The notes: generated from the letters alone by a model not told the origin. DNA of 64,000 bases from Fontisphaera persica (GCF_024832785.1 NZ_CP116615.1:3410001-3474000), one strand, 5' to 3'; numbered from the stretch's first letter, positions 35,601 through 43,866 are shown. Translations and numbers: made by a program.

Positions 35601-37458
35601 GGGCGCCACGACGGAAACCGGCGAGCCGAATCATAATGGCTATCCTGCCAATCGCTCCGTCTGGTGGTCCTGGCAGGCCCCGCGCAGTGGCTACGTGCGG
35701 ATTACCACCCAGGGCAGCAGTTTCGATACTCTTCTGGCTGTGTACACCGGCAGCACGCTCAGCGCGTTGAAAGCCGTCCAGGCCAATGATGATGGGCTGA
35801 CTGCCATGCCCCCCACGCCATATTGGAGCGAGGTTTATTTTTGGGCGGTCTCCAACACCGTGTATCACATTGCGGTGGATGGCTTCGACGCCGCCTCGGG
35901 CGAGATTCAACTCAACATCGCCCAGCAAATCAGCGCCACGACTTTGTATGCGACCGATTTTAACGTGAGCAGTGGTTTCACCGCCGGCAGGAGCCTGCAG
36001 GGCCAGAATGGCTGGGTCATTCTGGGGGCGACCCAGGCGGTCCAGGTGATAAGCGCAGGCTCAGGCGGCGAGCAAACAGCGTACATCGGATATGCTCCCA
36101 CGAACTCCACTCTCTACGACAGTCACTACGCCTGGCGGCCGGTCAATTACCTCCCGGCCACCAATCAACTGGTGCGCTTTTCCACCCGCATCCGGCTGGT
36201 GGACTCCACCAATGACGAGTATGATTATTTCGCCTGGGCGGTGTACAACCGCGCAGGCGACTTTCTTTTTGAGGTGCGTTTTCACAATGATGAAGCCCCG
36301 CTGGGCCTTTACTACCGTCTCAACAATGGGCTGCCGCCAGAGATAACCCCGCTCACCATGAACAATAATGTGGAATACGAGTTCTCGCTGCTCATGGATT
36401 TCAACCGCAACTCGTGGGAAGCTTCTTTGGGCGGTATCACGCTGGTGGAGGGCGCGCCCATCAACGCCAGCAACAATCCGCTGCCGATGGACTTGGGGGA
36501 AATTGATTCCGTCTGGTACTGGGCTGCTCCGCCCTACGCCGGCAACAATTACCTTCTTTTTGATGATTACCGCATTGACATCCTCACGCCCGGCCAGCCC
36601 CCGGCCATTTTTACCCAGCCGCAAAGCGTGGCGGTGACCGAGGGCGCCACTGTGCTGTTGCAGGTTCAAGCGTCTGGCACAGCGCCGCTGTTTTACCAAT
36701 GGCATCGTGACGGCGCAGTCATCCCCGGCGCCACCAACGCTTCCTTGACCCTGGCCAGCATTACCCTGAGCCAGGCCGGCAATTATCAGGTGTCCGTGAG
36801 CAACCTTTATGGCAACGTCCTGAGCGTGCCTGCCGTTGTCCAGGTCAACCGCGCCCTGGTGCGTCCCCCCAATGACAATTTCAGCCAGCGCGCCTTGCTG
36901 GTGGGGGTGTCCAATGTCGTCACCATGTCCAACCTGGGCGCCACCCAGGAATTTGGCGAGCCACCACACGCCGGCAATACCGGCGGCGCTTCGTTGTGGT
37001 GGACCTGGCGGGCCCCCGCCACGGGGCGCTTCACCGTCTCCACCGTGGGCAGCGATTTTGACACCGTGCTGGCCGTGTACACCGGCACGGCGCTGAATCA
37101 ATTGACCCTGGTGGGAGCTAATGACGATGCCCAGGCCCAGCAGCGCGGCAGTTGGCTGACTTTCCTGGCGCAAAGCAACACGTTTTACCACATTGCCGTG
37201 GACGGGTTTGACGGCGCTTATGGCAACATCCGCCTCAGCCTCAAACCGGATGCCAGTCCGCGCTGGCTGGCCCCCTCGCGCAGCGGCGGCTGGGTGTTTG
37301 AATTTGTGGGCGAGCAAGGATTGTACTTCCAATTGCAAACCTCCACCAATCTGCGGGATTGGGTCACCGTGACCAATTACCTGAATCTGGACGGCCTCCT
37401 GCGCCATTCCATCCAGCCTGCGGGCCCCATGCGCTTTTATCGCGTAGTGCAGCAGTAA
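32650..37458 (+). CDS. Giant secreted subtilisin-like protease with repeated beta-domains
   Basis: A 1602-residue product with a signal peptide (SYIAALVLLWLVPSLAAAEA) and a propeptide-like region to about 130. The S8 peptidase domain (about 135-455) has Asp181 (VAVVDTGIRYTH), His236 (NGHGTHVAGTIG), oxyanion Asn328 (AAAGNKA) and Ser398 (GTSMATPHVAG). Five copies of a roughly 125-residue beta-sandwich module follow, beginning near residues 558, 692, 826, 963 and 1408. They share PPNDDF, GEPxHAGNxGGxSVWWxW, FDTLLAVYTG and YHIAVDG. Between copies four and five lie a lectin-like domain (about 1098-1310) and an Ig-like domain (about 1318-1400). The C-terminal 65 residues form a small beta-domain (FQLQTSTNLRDWVTV). 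It probably digests or binds extracellular polymers. No cell-wall sorting signal was seen. Confidence 0.93.
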   Translation: MQLHPLPAGSYIAALVLLWLVPSLAAAEAVLYKGHAVDPERVLVKIKAAPRGQLAAPTAHDWAALGEMPQGQFALLPGWLVLEETPEARAAAGAAPEAKAAVRRLAERLEKLQRSGWFEWVEPDWILKQCATPTDAAFSDGRLWGLRNTGQNGGTAGVDIGAVNAWDITVGSTNVIVAVVDTGIRYTHQDLQANMWRNPGEVPGNGVDDDRDGYVDNVFGINAINGSGNPMDDNGHGTHVAGTIGAAANNSQPAVGVAWRVRLMACKFLDADGTGKTSDAIKCLDFAAAKGARVVNASFGGAPFSQAFYDAIVRARDRGVLIVAAAGNKALNNDTNPQYPASYDADNVIAVAAIDRNGALADFSNYGRTSVDLAAPGVSIFSCFNGSDTDTKSLDGTSMATPHVAGVAALLWSAQPALTVQEVRQRLLETTVPMASLANRTVTGGRLNAAQALQGLTPDALQLLVSPAEGSSLVAGSATRFSVTILAASSITNATVTAQPTGQNAVTLAYSLADNLYAGTLSVPSFGANLSVTFQVNIPGRLNTNWVSQYPLLTPPLNDNFTKRITLTSTTNLQAVGSNQQASRETGEPLHAGNNGGASVWWTWTAPVSGRYEVHTTGSNFDTLLAVYTGSTVNGLTSVAANDDDPAGGTTSRLQFTATAGATYHFAVDGYNGASGSIQLSLALLPPAAPPENDAFGQRLTITGSTATANSHNRDASKEVGEPAHAGNAGGASVWWRWAAPSAGTVTLTTSGSTFDTLLAVYTGASVGSLTPVAANDDDGLNTTSRLQFQATAGVVYAIAVDGYGGAQGSIQLNLSLAAAPTRPPNDDFAAASQLTGTNLTVSGINRAATRESGEPQHASNAGGRSVWWRWTAPAKGSIAIHTRNSNFDTLLAVYTGSSLASLTSVAANDDDPSGGVQSYVTLNVVAGQTYYIAVDGYRNANGEIAEGNIQLQLQYLGMRPPNDDFAQRILLTGAVAAATGTSVGATTETGEPNHNGYPANRSVWWSWQAPRSGYVRITTQGSSFDTLLAVYTGSTLSALKAVQANDDGLTAMPPTPYWSEVYFWAVSNTVYHIAVDGFDAASGEIQLNIAQQISATTLYATDFNVSSGFTAGRSLQGQNGWVILGATQAVQVISAGSGGEQTAYIGYAPTNSTLYDSHYAWRPVNYLPATNQLVRFSTRIRLVDSTNDEYDYFAWAVYNRAGDFLFEVRFHNDEAPLGLYYRLNNGLPPEITPLTMNNNVEYEFSLLMDFNRNSWEASLGGITLVEGAPINASNNPLPMDLGEIDSVWYWAAPPYAGNNYLLFDDYRIDILTPGQPPAIFTQPQSVAVTEGATVLLQVQASGTAPLFYQWHRDGAVIPGATNASLTLASITLSQAGNYQVSVSNLYGNVLSVPAVVQVNRALVRPPNDNFSQRALLVGVSNVVTMSNLGATQEFGEPPHAGNTGGASLWWTWRAPATGRFTVSTVGSDFDTVLAVYTGTALNQLTLVGANDDAQAQQRGSWLTFLAQSNTFYHIAVDGFDGAYGNIRLSLKPDASPRWLAPSRSGGWVFEFVGEQGLYFQLQTSTNLRDWVTVTNYLNLDGLLRHSIQPAGPMRFYRVVQQ

Positions 37459-37590
37459 GGCGTTTGGCCGGCTGCCAGACCCGTAAAGGGGGTGGTATCC
37501 GGAAGCTCAGTCGTGGCGGCGGGAAACTGACGGGTGAATAAGGGGGGAAGGCATGCTTGAGTTGTACTGATACAAAAACAAGTTATATTA

Positions 37591-37621
37591 CACTATCTTA
37601 TATAGTGCATAAACATTGACA
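37591..37621 (+). promoter_or_regulatory. Inverted repeat and -35-like element upstream of korA
   Basis: CACTAT-CTTAT-ATAGTG (37591-37607) is a perfect 6-bp inverted repeat in an AT-rich patch, followed at 37616-37621 by TTGACA, a consensus -35 box. A -10 box is weak (TAGCTT at 37638). The palindrome could be an operator. Proposed from position only. Confidence 0.4.
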
Positions 37622-37663
37622 GTCCCTCCCGCAATGGTAGCTTGATTTCCACTGACATCGCAG

Positions 37664-37690
37664 CCAGCCGGTGGCTCGCGCCCCGGCTGG
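37664..37690 (+). promoter_or_regulatory. Leader hairpin before korA
   Basis: CCAGCCGG and CCGGCTGG form a perfect 8-bp stem with an 11-nt loop, followed by TTTGTC, 25 bp upstream of the korA ATG. It could be an attenuator or mRNA-stability element. Confidence 0.4.
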
Positions 37691-37715
37691 TTTGTCATCA
37701 GAAAGACACGATTGC

Positions 37716-39560
37716 ATGAGCGCGGAGACAGAACAAGCGGCCAACCCGGCGCCCGCCGCCCCTTCCCAGCGGGTGGATATTTCGCAAGCGGTCATACGCA
37801 TTGCCGGCAATTCACAGGATGGCATTCAGGCCCTGGGCGGTTTTCTGGCGCGCCTGGCGGGGCGGACTGAAAAAGAGGTCATGACGTTCATGACCATTCC
37901 CTCCACCATTTCCGGCGGACCTTCCATTTTCCAGGTGCGGATTGGGTCGGGGGAAGTGTTGAGCGCGGGGGATGAAGCCGATTTGTTGCTCGCCTTCTAT
38001 CAACATTCCTACGAGAACCACATCCACTTCCTGAAGGCGGATGGGATGGTGTTGTACGATTCGGACAACGTGGAGCCAAAGCCGGAGTGGACGGCGCGCT
38101 GGCGGCATGTGGGCGTGCCGATTTCCACGCTGACGGTGGAGGCGATTGGCGGCACCGCCAAGGACAAGGGCAAGAACATTTACGCGCTGGGTTTGCTGGC
38201 GCGGTTGTATGATCTGGATGTGCCGCGGCTGGAGGAGCTGATCACCGAGCGTTTCACCGGCAAGGACCCCACTGTGCTCACCAATGCCCTGACGGCTTTT
38301 CACGCCGGTTATGGTTACTCGCTGGACAAAGCCCGCGAGTTGTACCGTTTCCAGCCGGGCACGCCCCACCGCCGGCCGCAGGTGGTGATGAATGGCAATG
38401 AGGCGTTGGCGTATGGTTTTCTGGCCGCCGGTGTTCGCTTTGGCGCCGCCTATCCCATCACGCCCTGGTCGGACACCATGGAACTGCTGCGGCGTGAACT
38501 GCCCAAATACGGCGGCATTTTCGTGCAATGCGAAGATGAAATCGCCTCCATGTGCATGGCGCTGGGCGCGGGCTATGCCGGGCGGGTGGCGGTGACCGGC
38601 ACCAGCGGGCCGGGGCTTTCGTTGAAGTCGGAGGCCATTGGGTGGGGCGTGATGGCGGAAGTGCCCGTGGTGGTGGTGGATGTCCAGCGCGGAGGGCCGT
38701 CCACCGGCCTGCCCACGCAAGTGGAGCAAAGCGATTTGCACATCGCCTGTTTTGGCACGCATGGGGATGCGCCGCGGATTGTTCTGGCGCCGGCCAATGT
38801 GGAGGATTGCTTTTACACGGCCATTGAAGCGGTGAATCTGGCGCGCAAGTACAACACGGTGGTGACGGTGCTGAGTGACCAGGCGATTGCCACCCGCATC
38901 GAGGCCTTTGAGGAGCCCGACCTCGAAAAAATCTGCCAGGAATTGCCCATTGATTTGACCCCGGTGCCGGAGCACAAGCCGTATGATTTGAACGCGCCCG
39001 ACGGCATCTCCCGTCACATCCCCCCCGGGACGCCGGTGCTCAATGGCAAATACCCCGTGGCGGCGGGATTGGAGCATGATGAGATGGGGCACCCCAGCGG
39101 CTCGCCCAAGTACCACATGGCCATGACTGCCAAGCGCCGCAAAAAAATTCAGGCGCTGGCCGCCACCCTTCCCACGCCGGAAGTGTATGGTCCGCCGGAA
39201 GGTGAGTTGTTGCTGGTGGGCTGGGGGTCCACGCAGGGGCCCATCCGCGAGGCGGTGGACATCGCCCGCGCCCACGGGGAAATCATCTCCGCATTGCACT
39301 TGCGCTACCTTAATCCCCTCCCGCCCGGGTTGCCGGAAATCCTCACGCGTTTCCGCCATGTGCTGGTGGTGGAGATGAATGATGAGGGCATTTACGGCTT
39401 TGGCCAGTTGGCCATGCTGTTGCGCGCGCGCTATTGCTTGAGTCACATTCAAGGCCTCAATAAAACCGATGGTCTGACCTTCAAGGTCCGCGAGATTTAC
39501 GAAGGCGCCATGGCCCGCCTCGCCCAATGGCGCGCGGAGGCCAAAACCGGCGCTGCTTGA
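37716..39560 (+). CDS. korA: 2-oxoacid:acceptor oxidoreductase, fused gamma-alpha subunit
   Basis: A 614-residue subunit. Residues about 20-210 are the gamma domain (AVIRIAGNSQDGIQALGGF), fused to the alpha pyrimidine-binding domain (NEALAYGFLAAGVRFGAAYPITPWSD, GTSGPGLSLKSEAIGWGVMAEVP, QRGGPSTGLPTQVEQSD). The C-terminal domain II follows (LLLVGWGSTQGPIREA). With KorB it forms the alpha2-beta2 type enzyme that decarboxylates 2-oxoglutarate (or a related 2-oxoacid) to the acyl-CoA while reducing ferredoxin. The ATG at 37716 is chosen by alignment with the family N-terminus. korB starts 30 bp downstream. Confidence 0.93.
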   Translation: MSAETEQAANPAPAAPSQRVDISQAVIRIAGNSQDGIQALGGFLARLAGRTEKEVMTFMTIPSTISGGPSIFQVRIGSGEVLSAGDEADLLLAFYQHSYENHIHFLKADGMVLYDSDNVEPKPEWTARWRHVGVPISTLTVEAIGGTAKDKGKNIYALGLLARLYDLDVPRLEELITERFTGKDPTVLTNALTAFHAGYGYSLDKARELYRFQPGTPHRRPQVVMNGNEALAYGFLAAGVRFGAAYPITPWSDTMELLRRELPKYGGIFVQCEDEIASMCMALGAGYAGRVAVTGTSGPGLSLKSEAIGWGVMAEVPVVVVDVQRGGPSTGLPTQVEQSDLHIACFGTHGDAPRIVLAPANVEDCFYTAIEAVNLARKYNTVVTVLSDQAIATRIEAFEEPDLEKICQELPIDLTPVPEHKPYDLNAPDGISRHIPPGTPVLNGKYPVAAGLEHDEMGHPSGSPKYHMAMTAKRRKKIQALAATLPTPEVYGPPEGELLLVGWGSTQGPIREAVDIARAHGEIISALHLRYLNPLPPGLPEILTRFRHVLVVEMNDEGIYGFGQLAMLLRARYCLSHIQGLNKTDGLTFKVREIYEGAMARLAQWRAEAKTGAA

Positions 39561-39590
39561 AACTGAAATCGCTTTGCCTTGGACACGCTT

Positions 39591-40529
39591 ATGAGTGAAA
39601 GCCCAACTGTTGCCCAGGAAAAGATGGCTGCCTTTGCGGTGACCCCGGCCCCGCAGGGGCGCAAACCGCTCACCAAAAAAGACCTCGTGGCGGATCATCC
39701 CACCTGGTGCCCCGGCTGCGGGGATTTCTCGGTGCTGGCCATTTTCTTGAAGCTGCTGGAGAAGCGGCAACTGGAGCACGAAAAAATCACCACCATTTCG
39801 GGCATCGGCTGCTCCAGCCGTTTTCCCTATTTCGTGCAGGCGCACGGCGCGCATTTCATTCACGGGCGCACTTTGCCCTTTGCCACCGGCGTGGCGCTCA
39901 CACGGCCGGATTTGCATGTGTTTGTGTTCAGCGGCGACGGCGATGCCCTGTCCATCGGCGGCAACCATTTTACTCACACGGCGCGCAAAAATGTGAAAAT
40001 GACCATGGTGGTCATGGACAATCAGGTCTATGGCCTGACCAAGAAGCAAACTTCGCCCACCTCGCCCATCGGTTATCGCAGCAAAACGGACGTGACGGGC
40101 GTGGTGGACCGGCCCATCAACCCCCTCAAACAGGCGCTGGCCGCCGGGGCCACCTTTGTGGCCCGCACCACCCACACCAATCCCAATCACATGCTGCAAA
40201 TGATGGAAGCCGCCCTGGACCACCAGGGCTTCAGCTTCATCCAATGCCTGAGCGAATGTGTGGAGTTTTACGAGGGCGCCTTTGACGCCTCCAACCCTCG
40301 CAAGGGCGGCATGTTCAGGACGGTGCCGGCCGACCACGATGTCACCAGCGAAGTCGCCGCCTACCAACTGGCCGATGAGCCATTCCCCGGGTATTTTGGC
40401 ATCTTCTACCAGGTGCGCCGGCCCACCAAATGGGAGGTGGAGCAGCGTCTGATTGAACAGGCCCGCAAACCGCTGGCGGGGCTGGCTTCGTGGCAAATCC
40501 TGCAGAAGAGTTTTGCCAAAATGCGTTGA
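39591..40529 (+). CDS. korB: 2-oxoacid:ferredoxin oxidoreductase beta subunit (TPP-binding)
   Basis: A 312-residue beta subunit. The iron-sulfur/TPP region begins with HPTWCPGCGDFSVLA, followed by GIGCSSRFPYF and HGRTLPFATG. The TPP-Mg motif is GDGDALSIGGNHF, ending at MDNQVYGLTKKQTSPTS. A C-terminal extension has the cysteine-containing IQCLSECVEFY. Partner of the upstream korA; together they link the oxidative TCA branch (or its reverse) to ferredoxin. A TTG 12 bp further upstream would add four residues; ATG 39591 is preferred. Confidence 0.94.
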   Translation: MSESPTVAQEKMAAFAVTPAPQGRKPLTKKDLVADHPTWCPGCGDFSVLAIFLKLLEKRQLEHEKITTISGIGCSSRFPYFVQAHGAHFIHGRTLPFATGVALTRPDLHVFVFSGDGDALSIGGNHFTHTARKNVKMTMVVMDNQVYGLTKKQTSPTSPIGYRSKTDVTGVVDRPINPLKQALAAGATFVARTTHTNPNHMLQMMEAALDHQGFSFIQCLSECVEFYEGAFDASNPRKGGMFRTVPADHDVTSEVAAYQLADEPFPGYFGIFYQVRRPTKWEVEQRLIEQARKPLAGLASWQILQKSFAKMR

Positions 40530-40586
40530 TTCGGGCGCCCGCCTGCCAGGCCCGGCCATTCCCTGATTTCTGACGGCTGAAAAATG

Positions 40587-40622
40587 CCCGGCTCTTGGAC
40601 CATGCCCTGGGAAAGAGCCGGG
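40587..40622 (+). terminator. Hairpin after korB
   Basis: CCCGGCTCTT (40587-40596) pairs with AAGAGCCGGG (40613-40622), a 10-bp stem with a 16-nt loop, 58 bp after the korB stop. No T run follows, so termination strength is uncertain. Confidence 0.5.
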
Positions 40623-40686
40623 GGGAAGGCTTGGCCAGAGAGACTCTTGCCGCGCGAGCGGAGTTTTCTGGTCGGACAAAGGAGCG

Positions 40687-40715
40687 TTGACAAATCCGGC
40701 TGGTGTTATTACTTT
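40687..40715 (+). promoter_or_regulatory. Sigma70-like promoter before the pseudopilin/metal-ABC operon
   Basis: TTGACA (40687-40692), a 17-bp spacer, then TACTTT (40710-40715). This would place the transcript start about 12 bp before the ATG at 40735. The -35 box is perfect and the -10 box matches three of six positions. Confidence 0.5.
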
Positions 40716-40734
40716 AGCTTTAATTCGTAATACG

Positions 40735-41415
40735 ATGCGCGGGCAGTTTTCCATCGGCGGGTCACGTGGCCGGCAACCTTGGGGGGGCCGCTGCGGCTTT
40801 ACGCTGGTGGAGCTGCTGGTGGTCATTGCGATTGTTGCCGTGCTGGCGTCCCTGCTGCTGCCCTCCCTCAGCCGGGCCAAGGAAAAGGCCAGAGTGACCA
40901 GGGTGCATGGCGAATTATACGGGGTGGGATTGGCCCTGGAGATGTACAGCCAGGACCATGAGGGCCGCCTGCCGCCGGTGCGTGTCAACTGCAATTCGGA
41001 CCTGGCCATGCATTATTGCCAGTTTCCGGTGGAACTGGCCGAGCAGGGCTACCTGCCGCGCGGCAATCAACCCGGCATGGCGGCCTACATGGAGGACCCG
41101 TTCAACCCCGGTCACACCTACAAATACGCCGCCCCCGGTCCCAGCCTGATGAATGACACTCCGGATGTGGATTATCGCCTCTGGGCGCCTGATGATTTTC
41201 CCCATGGTCTCAGCGCCACCGGCAGGTATTACAGCTCGCCGGCCAACAGCCCCGTGCGCTGGGTGATTTGGAGTCTGGGGCCGCGGCCTGACAGCCCGAA
41301 AAGCAGGGATTCCCGCGCTCCCATGGCCGCGCGCACGTGGTACCGCAAACCGGGTGATGGCGGAGTCATTGCCCGGATGGCAGCCCGGGATGGAACTCAG
41401 TATAAAACGCCATGA
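40735..41415 (+). CDS. Pseudopilin-like protein, translationally coupled to a metal ABC transporter
   Basis: A 226-residue product. After a 21-residue basic leader comes the methylation motif CGFTLVELLVVIAIVAVLASL with glutamate at +5 and then LLLPSLSRAKEKARVTR, typical of verrucomicrobial pseudopilin-like proteins. The mature domain has no recognised family features. Its TGA overlaps the ATG of the substrate-binding lipoprotein gene (ATGA, 41412-41415), so the two are expected to be cotranslated. That arrangement is odd for a pseudopilin. ATG 40735 is selected by leader length and by the promoter just upstream. Confidence 0.85.
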   Translation: MRGQFSIGGSRGRQPWGGRCGFTLVELLVVIAIVAVLASLLLPSLSRAKEKARVTRVHGELYGVGLALEMYSQDHEGRLPPVRVNCNSDLAMHYCQFPVELAEQGYLPRGNQPGMAAYMEDPFNPGHTYKYAAPGPSLMNDTPDVDYRLWAPDDFPHGLSATGRYYSSPANSPVRWVIWSLGPRPDSPKSRDSRAPMAARTWYRKPGDGGVIARMAARDGTQYKTP

Positions 41416-42248
41416 ATCGAGGGACAGCGGGGCGAAGGAGCTGGGCGCCGGCCTGGTGGGTGATAACGTTGCTGTGGGTTGCGGCCTGCGGCTCGCGCAC
41501 TGCATCGCCGGAGCTGGCGTGTGGTTCTTCTTATTTGGAGGCGGCCGTGCGCGACCTGCTCCAGCAACCTGTGCCCATGCTGCGGCTTGCCGAACCGGGG
41601 ACGTGTCCCGGGCACTTTGACATCCGCCCCAGCCAGGCCGCAGCGTTGCGGCAATGCCGGTTGTTGTTGCGGTTTGATTTCCAAAACGCCCTGGATGACC
41701 AGGTGGAGGCTGGCTCAGCCAACGGCCCGGTGGTGGGCATCGTCAGTGTGCGCGGGGGCATGTGTGTTCCCGCCACTTACCTGGCGGTATGCGAGCAAAT
41801 CCTCCCGCACCTGGCCCGCTGGCAGCAGCGCCCGCCCGAGGCCTATCAGTCCCAATTTGCCGCCATCCAAAAACGCATGCAGACGCTCGAGCACACCTTG
41901 CACAACCAGGTGCGCGAAGCTGCGCTGGCCGGGGTTCCTGTCATCGCCAGCAAGCGCCAGCGCGACTTCTGCGAATGGCTGGGTTTGCGGGTGGTGGCCG
42001 ATTTCACGGGGGCGGACATCGCCCGGCCCAGCGAACTGGAAAAGGCCGTGAAGGAGGGCCGTGCCGCCGGGGCACGGCTGGTCATTGCCAACCTCCCCGA
42101 AGGCCGCAAGGCCGCGGATTTCATCGCCGAAGCACTGGACGCCCAAGTGGTGGTCTTGGGTAATTTTCCGCTGCCGTCCGAAGCGGGACCAGACTTTGAC
42201 GCGTTATTGCAGGACAATGTGCGACGGCTGCTGCAAACCTCCCGATGA
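41412..42248 (+). CDS. Metal ABC transporter substrate-binding lipoprotein (ZnuA/TroA-like)
   Basis: A 278-residue product with a lipoprotein signal (WWVITLLWVAAC). The chain follows the cluster 9 (Zn/Mn/Fe) binding-protein pattern: SSYLEAAVRDLL, then PGHFDIRPSQAAALRQCRLL, whose histidine is a likely metal ligand, the long linking helix at about residues 140-175 and VPVIASKRQRDFCEWLGL. It lacks the His-rich loop of many ZnuA proteins, so the metal is uncertain. It overlaps the upstream pseudopilin gene and the downstream ATPase gene by ATGA at each end. Confidence 0.82.
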   Translation: MNRGTAGRRSWAPAWWVITLLWVAACGSRTASPELACGSSYLEAAVRDLLQQPVPMLRLAEPGTCPGHFDIRPSQAAALRQCRLLLRFDFQNALDDQVEAGSANGPVVGIVSVRGGMCVPATYLAVCEQILPHLARWQQRPPEAYQSQFAAIQKRMQTLEHTLHNQVREAALAGVPVIASKRQRDFCEWLGLRVVADFTGADIARPSELEKAVKEGRAAGARLVIANLPEGRKAADFIAEALDAQVVVLGNFPLPSEAGPDFDALLQDNVRRLLQTSR

Positions 42249-43042
42249 ACGCGCCGGCGATTGAAGTGCAGGACCTGCGGGTCACGGTGCGCGGACGTGA
42301 CGTGCTGGAGCTGCCGCACTGGCAGGTGGAGGCCGGGGCCTTTGTGGCGCTCATGGGACCCAATGGCGCGGGCAAGACCACTTTGCTGCGGGTCTTGCTG
42401 GGTCTGCAACCCATGGCCAGCGGCTGCGTCCGGCTGCTGGGTCAGGACGTCCACAAACTGGCCTGGCGCGCCCTGGCACAGCTTCGGCAGAAAATCGGTT
42501 ACGTCCCTCAACTCCCACCGGTAACGGGGGACATGCCCCTGACCGTGCGCGAAGTGGCCGCCATCGGGCGCACGGCCGCCGCGGGTTTGTTGCGCCGGTT
42601 GACGCCGGCAGACTGGCAAAAGGTGGACGAGTGGCTGGCGCGCCTGGGTTTGCACCAGCACCGCCATCGGGCCTTTCATGAGTTATCGGGCGGCGAGCAG
42701 CGCAAAGTGTTGCTGGCGCGCGCCCTGGCGCAGGAGCCGGCCTTGCTTTTGCTGGACGAGCCCACCGCGCACCTTGATTTGGGCTGGCGCGAGCAGTGGG
42801 TCCAGCTTCTCCAACAACTCCATGCCGAAACCGGCCAGACCCTGATTTTGGTTTGTCACGAGCTGGAAGTGCTGCCGCCGGCCTGCCGCCGCGTCCTGCT
42901 GCTGCAGGAGGGCCGGCCCCTGGCCGAGGGGCCGGTGGAGCAGGTGTTCACGCCGGCGCGCCTGCGCGCGCTCTACGGTGAGGGTCTGGCCCTCTGGCAC
43001 AAGGACGGGCGGCATGTCGTGGTGCCGGGAGGTGCGCCATGA
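42245..43042 (+). CDS. Metal ABC transporter ATP-binding protein
   Basis: A 265-residue ATPase. The Walker A is GPNGAGKTTLL, the Q-loop lies in KIGYVPQLPP, the signature is ELSGGEQRKVLLARAL, the Walker B is ALLLLDEPTAHLD and the H-loop is ILVCHELEVLP. Sequence and context fit the ZnuC/MntB type that powers uptake of a divalent cation. Start overlaps the binding-protein stop (ATGA, 42245-42248) and its stop overlaps the permease start. Confidence 0.93.
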   Translation: MNAPAIEVQDLRVTVRGRDVLELPHWQVEAGAFVALMGPNGAGKTTLLRVLLGLQPMASGCVRLLGQDVHKLAWRALAQLRQKIGYVPQLPPVTGDMPLTVREVAAIGRTAAAGLLRRLTPADWQKVDEWLARLGLHQHRHRAFHELSGGEQRKVLLARALAQEPALLLLDEPTAHLDLGWREQWVQLLQQLHAETGQTLILVCHELEVLPPACRRVLLLQEGRPLAEGPVEQVFTPARLRALYGEGLALWHKDGRHVVVPGGAP

Positions 43043-43866
43043 TGCTGGCCGTGCTGGACCTGGGATTGTGGGCGCCGGTCATGCTCGGAGGCGCCCTGGC
43101 GGGGGCCTCGAGCGGGGCCTTGGGGGTGTACATTGTGGGCATGCGCATCCCCTTCCTGGGCGTGTGTGTTTCCCATGCCGCCCTGGCCGGGGCCGTCTTT
43201 GGAGCGCTGGCCGGCCTCAGCGGTCCCTGGATGCTCCTGCCCGCGCTGGGAGGCGCGGTAATCTCGGCTCTGGCGCTGGGGCTGGCGCAGCCGGAGCGTC
43301 TGCGCACGGACAACAACACCGTCATGAATCTTCTGTTCACCGGCTCCATGGGGCTGGCGTTTCTGGGACTGGGTTTGTTTCCCGTGTTGGGCAAAAGTGA
43401 CCACGATGTGCGCGCCCTGCTGTGGGGCAGCTTGAATTATTGCCGCTGGCCGGATGTCTGGCTCATGGCGGGGGTGGCGGTGCTCCTGTTTTCATTTCTG
43501 GCGCTGACCGCCAAGGAAATGCGCGCCATTCTGTTTTCCCGCACTGAGGCAGCCGCCGCGGGCATCCACGTGACCCTCGTATGGACGATTTTTCTGGTGC
43601 TTACCGCGCTGGTGCTCACGGTGAATTTCCAAACCGTGGGCGGCCTGATGATTTTCAGCCTGATGACCAACCCGGCGGCAGCGGCCTTCTTGTGGGTGCG
43701 CGGCGGCAACCGCACCCTGACGGTGGCGGCCGGGCTGGGCGCCTTCAGCGGCCTGGCGGGTTTCATCCTTTCCGCCCTTACCGATTTACCCACCGGCGCC
43801 ACCATCGTTTTGTTGTCCGCCGGCCTGGTGGGCGCCGCGGCCCTCCTTCGGGCGCGGCGGTGTTAA
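43039..43866 (+). CDS. Metal ABC transporter permease (ZnuB/MntC type, ABC-3 family)
   Basis: A 275-residue membrane protein with eight or so hydrophobic segments. Family patterns are VYIVGMRIPFLGVCVSHAALAG near the N-terminus and TVGGLMIFSLMTNPAAAAFL toward the C-terminus. It forms the membrane channel for the preceding ATPase and binding protein. Start overlaps the ATPase stop (ATGA, 43039-43042). Last gene of the operon; lspA follows after 91 bp. Confidence 0.92.
   Translation: MMLAVLDLGLWAPVMLGGALAGASSGALGVYIVGMRIPFLGVCVSHAALAGAVFGALAGLSGPWMLLPALGGAVISALALGLAQPERLRTDNNTVMNLLFTGSMGLAFLGLGLFPVLGKSDHDVRALLWGSLNYCRWPDVWLMAGVAVLLFSFLALTAKEMRAILFSRTEAAAAGIHVTLVWTIFLVLTALVLTVNFQTVGGLMIFSLMTNPAAAAFLWVRGGNRTLTVAAGLGAFSGLAGFILSALTDLPTGATIVLLSAGLVGAAALLRARRC

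Noticed and set aside
34318-37240. Repeats within the subtilase gene considered as a CRISPR-like or tandem array.
   Set aside because: They are protein-domain repeats of about 125 residues with diverged DNA, not short identical repeats with spacers.
37812-41009. A 1065-codon minus-strand frame spanning korA, korB and part of the pseudopilin gene.
   Set aside because: It is antisense to three convincingly identified genes and has no recognisable domain.
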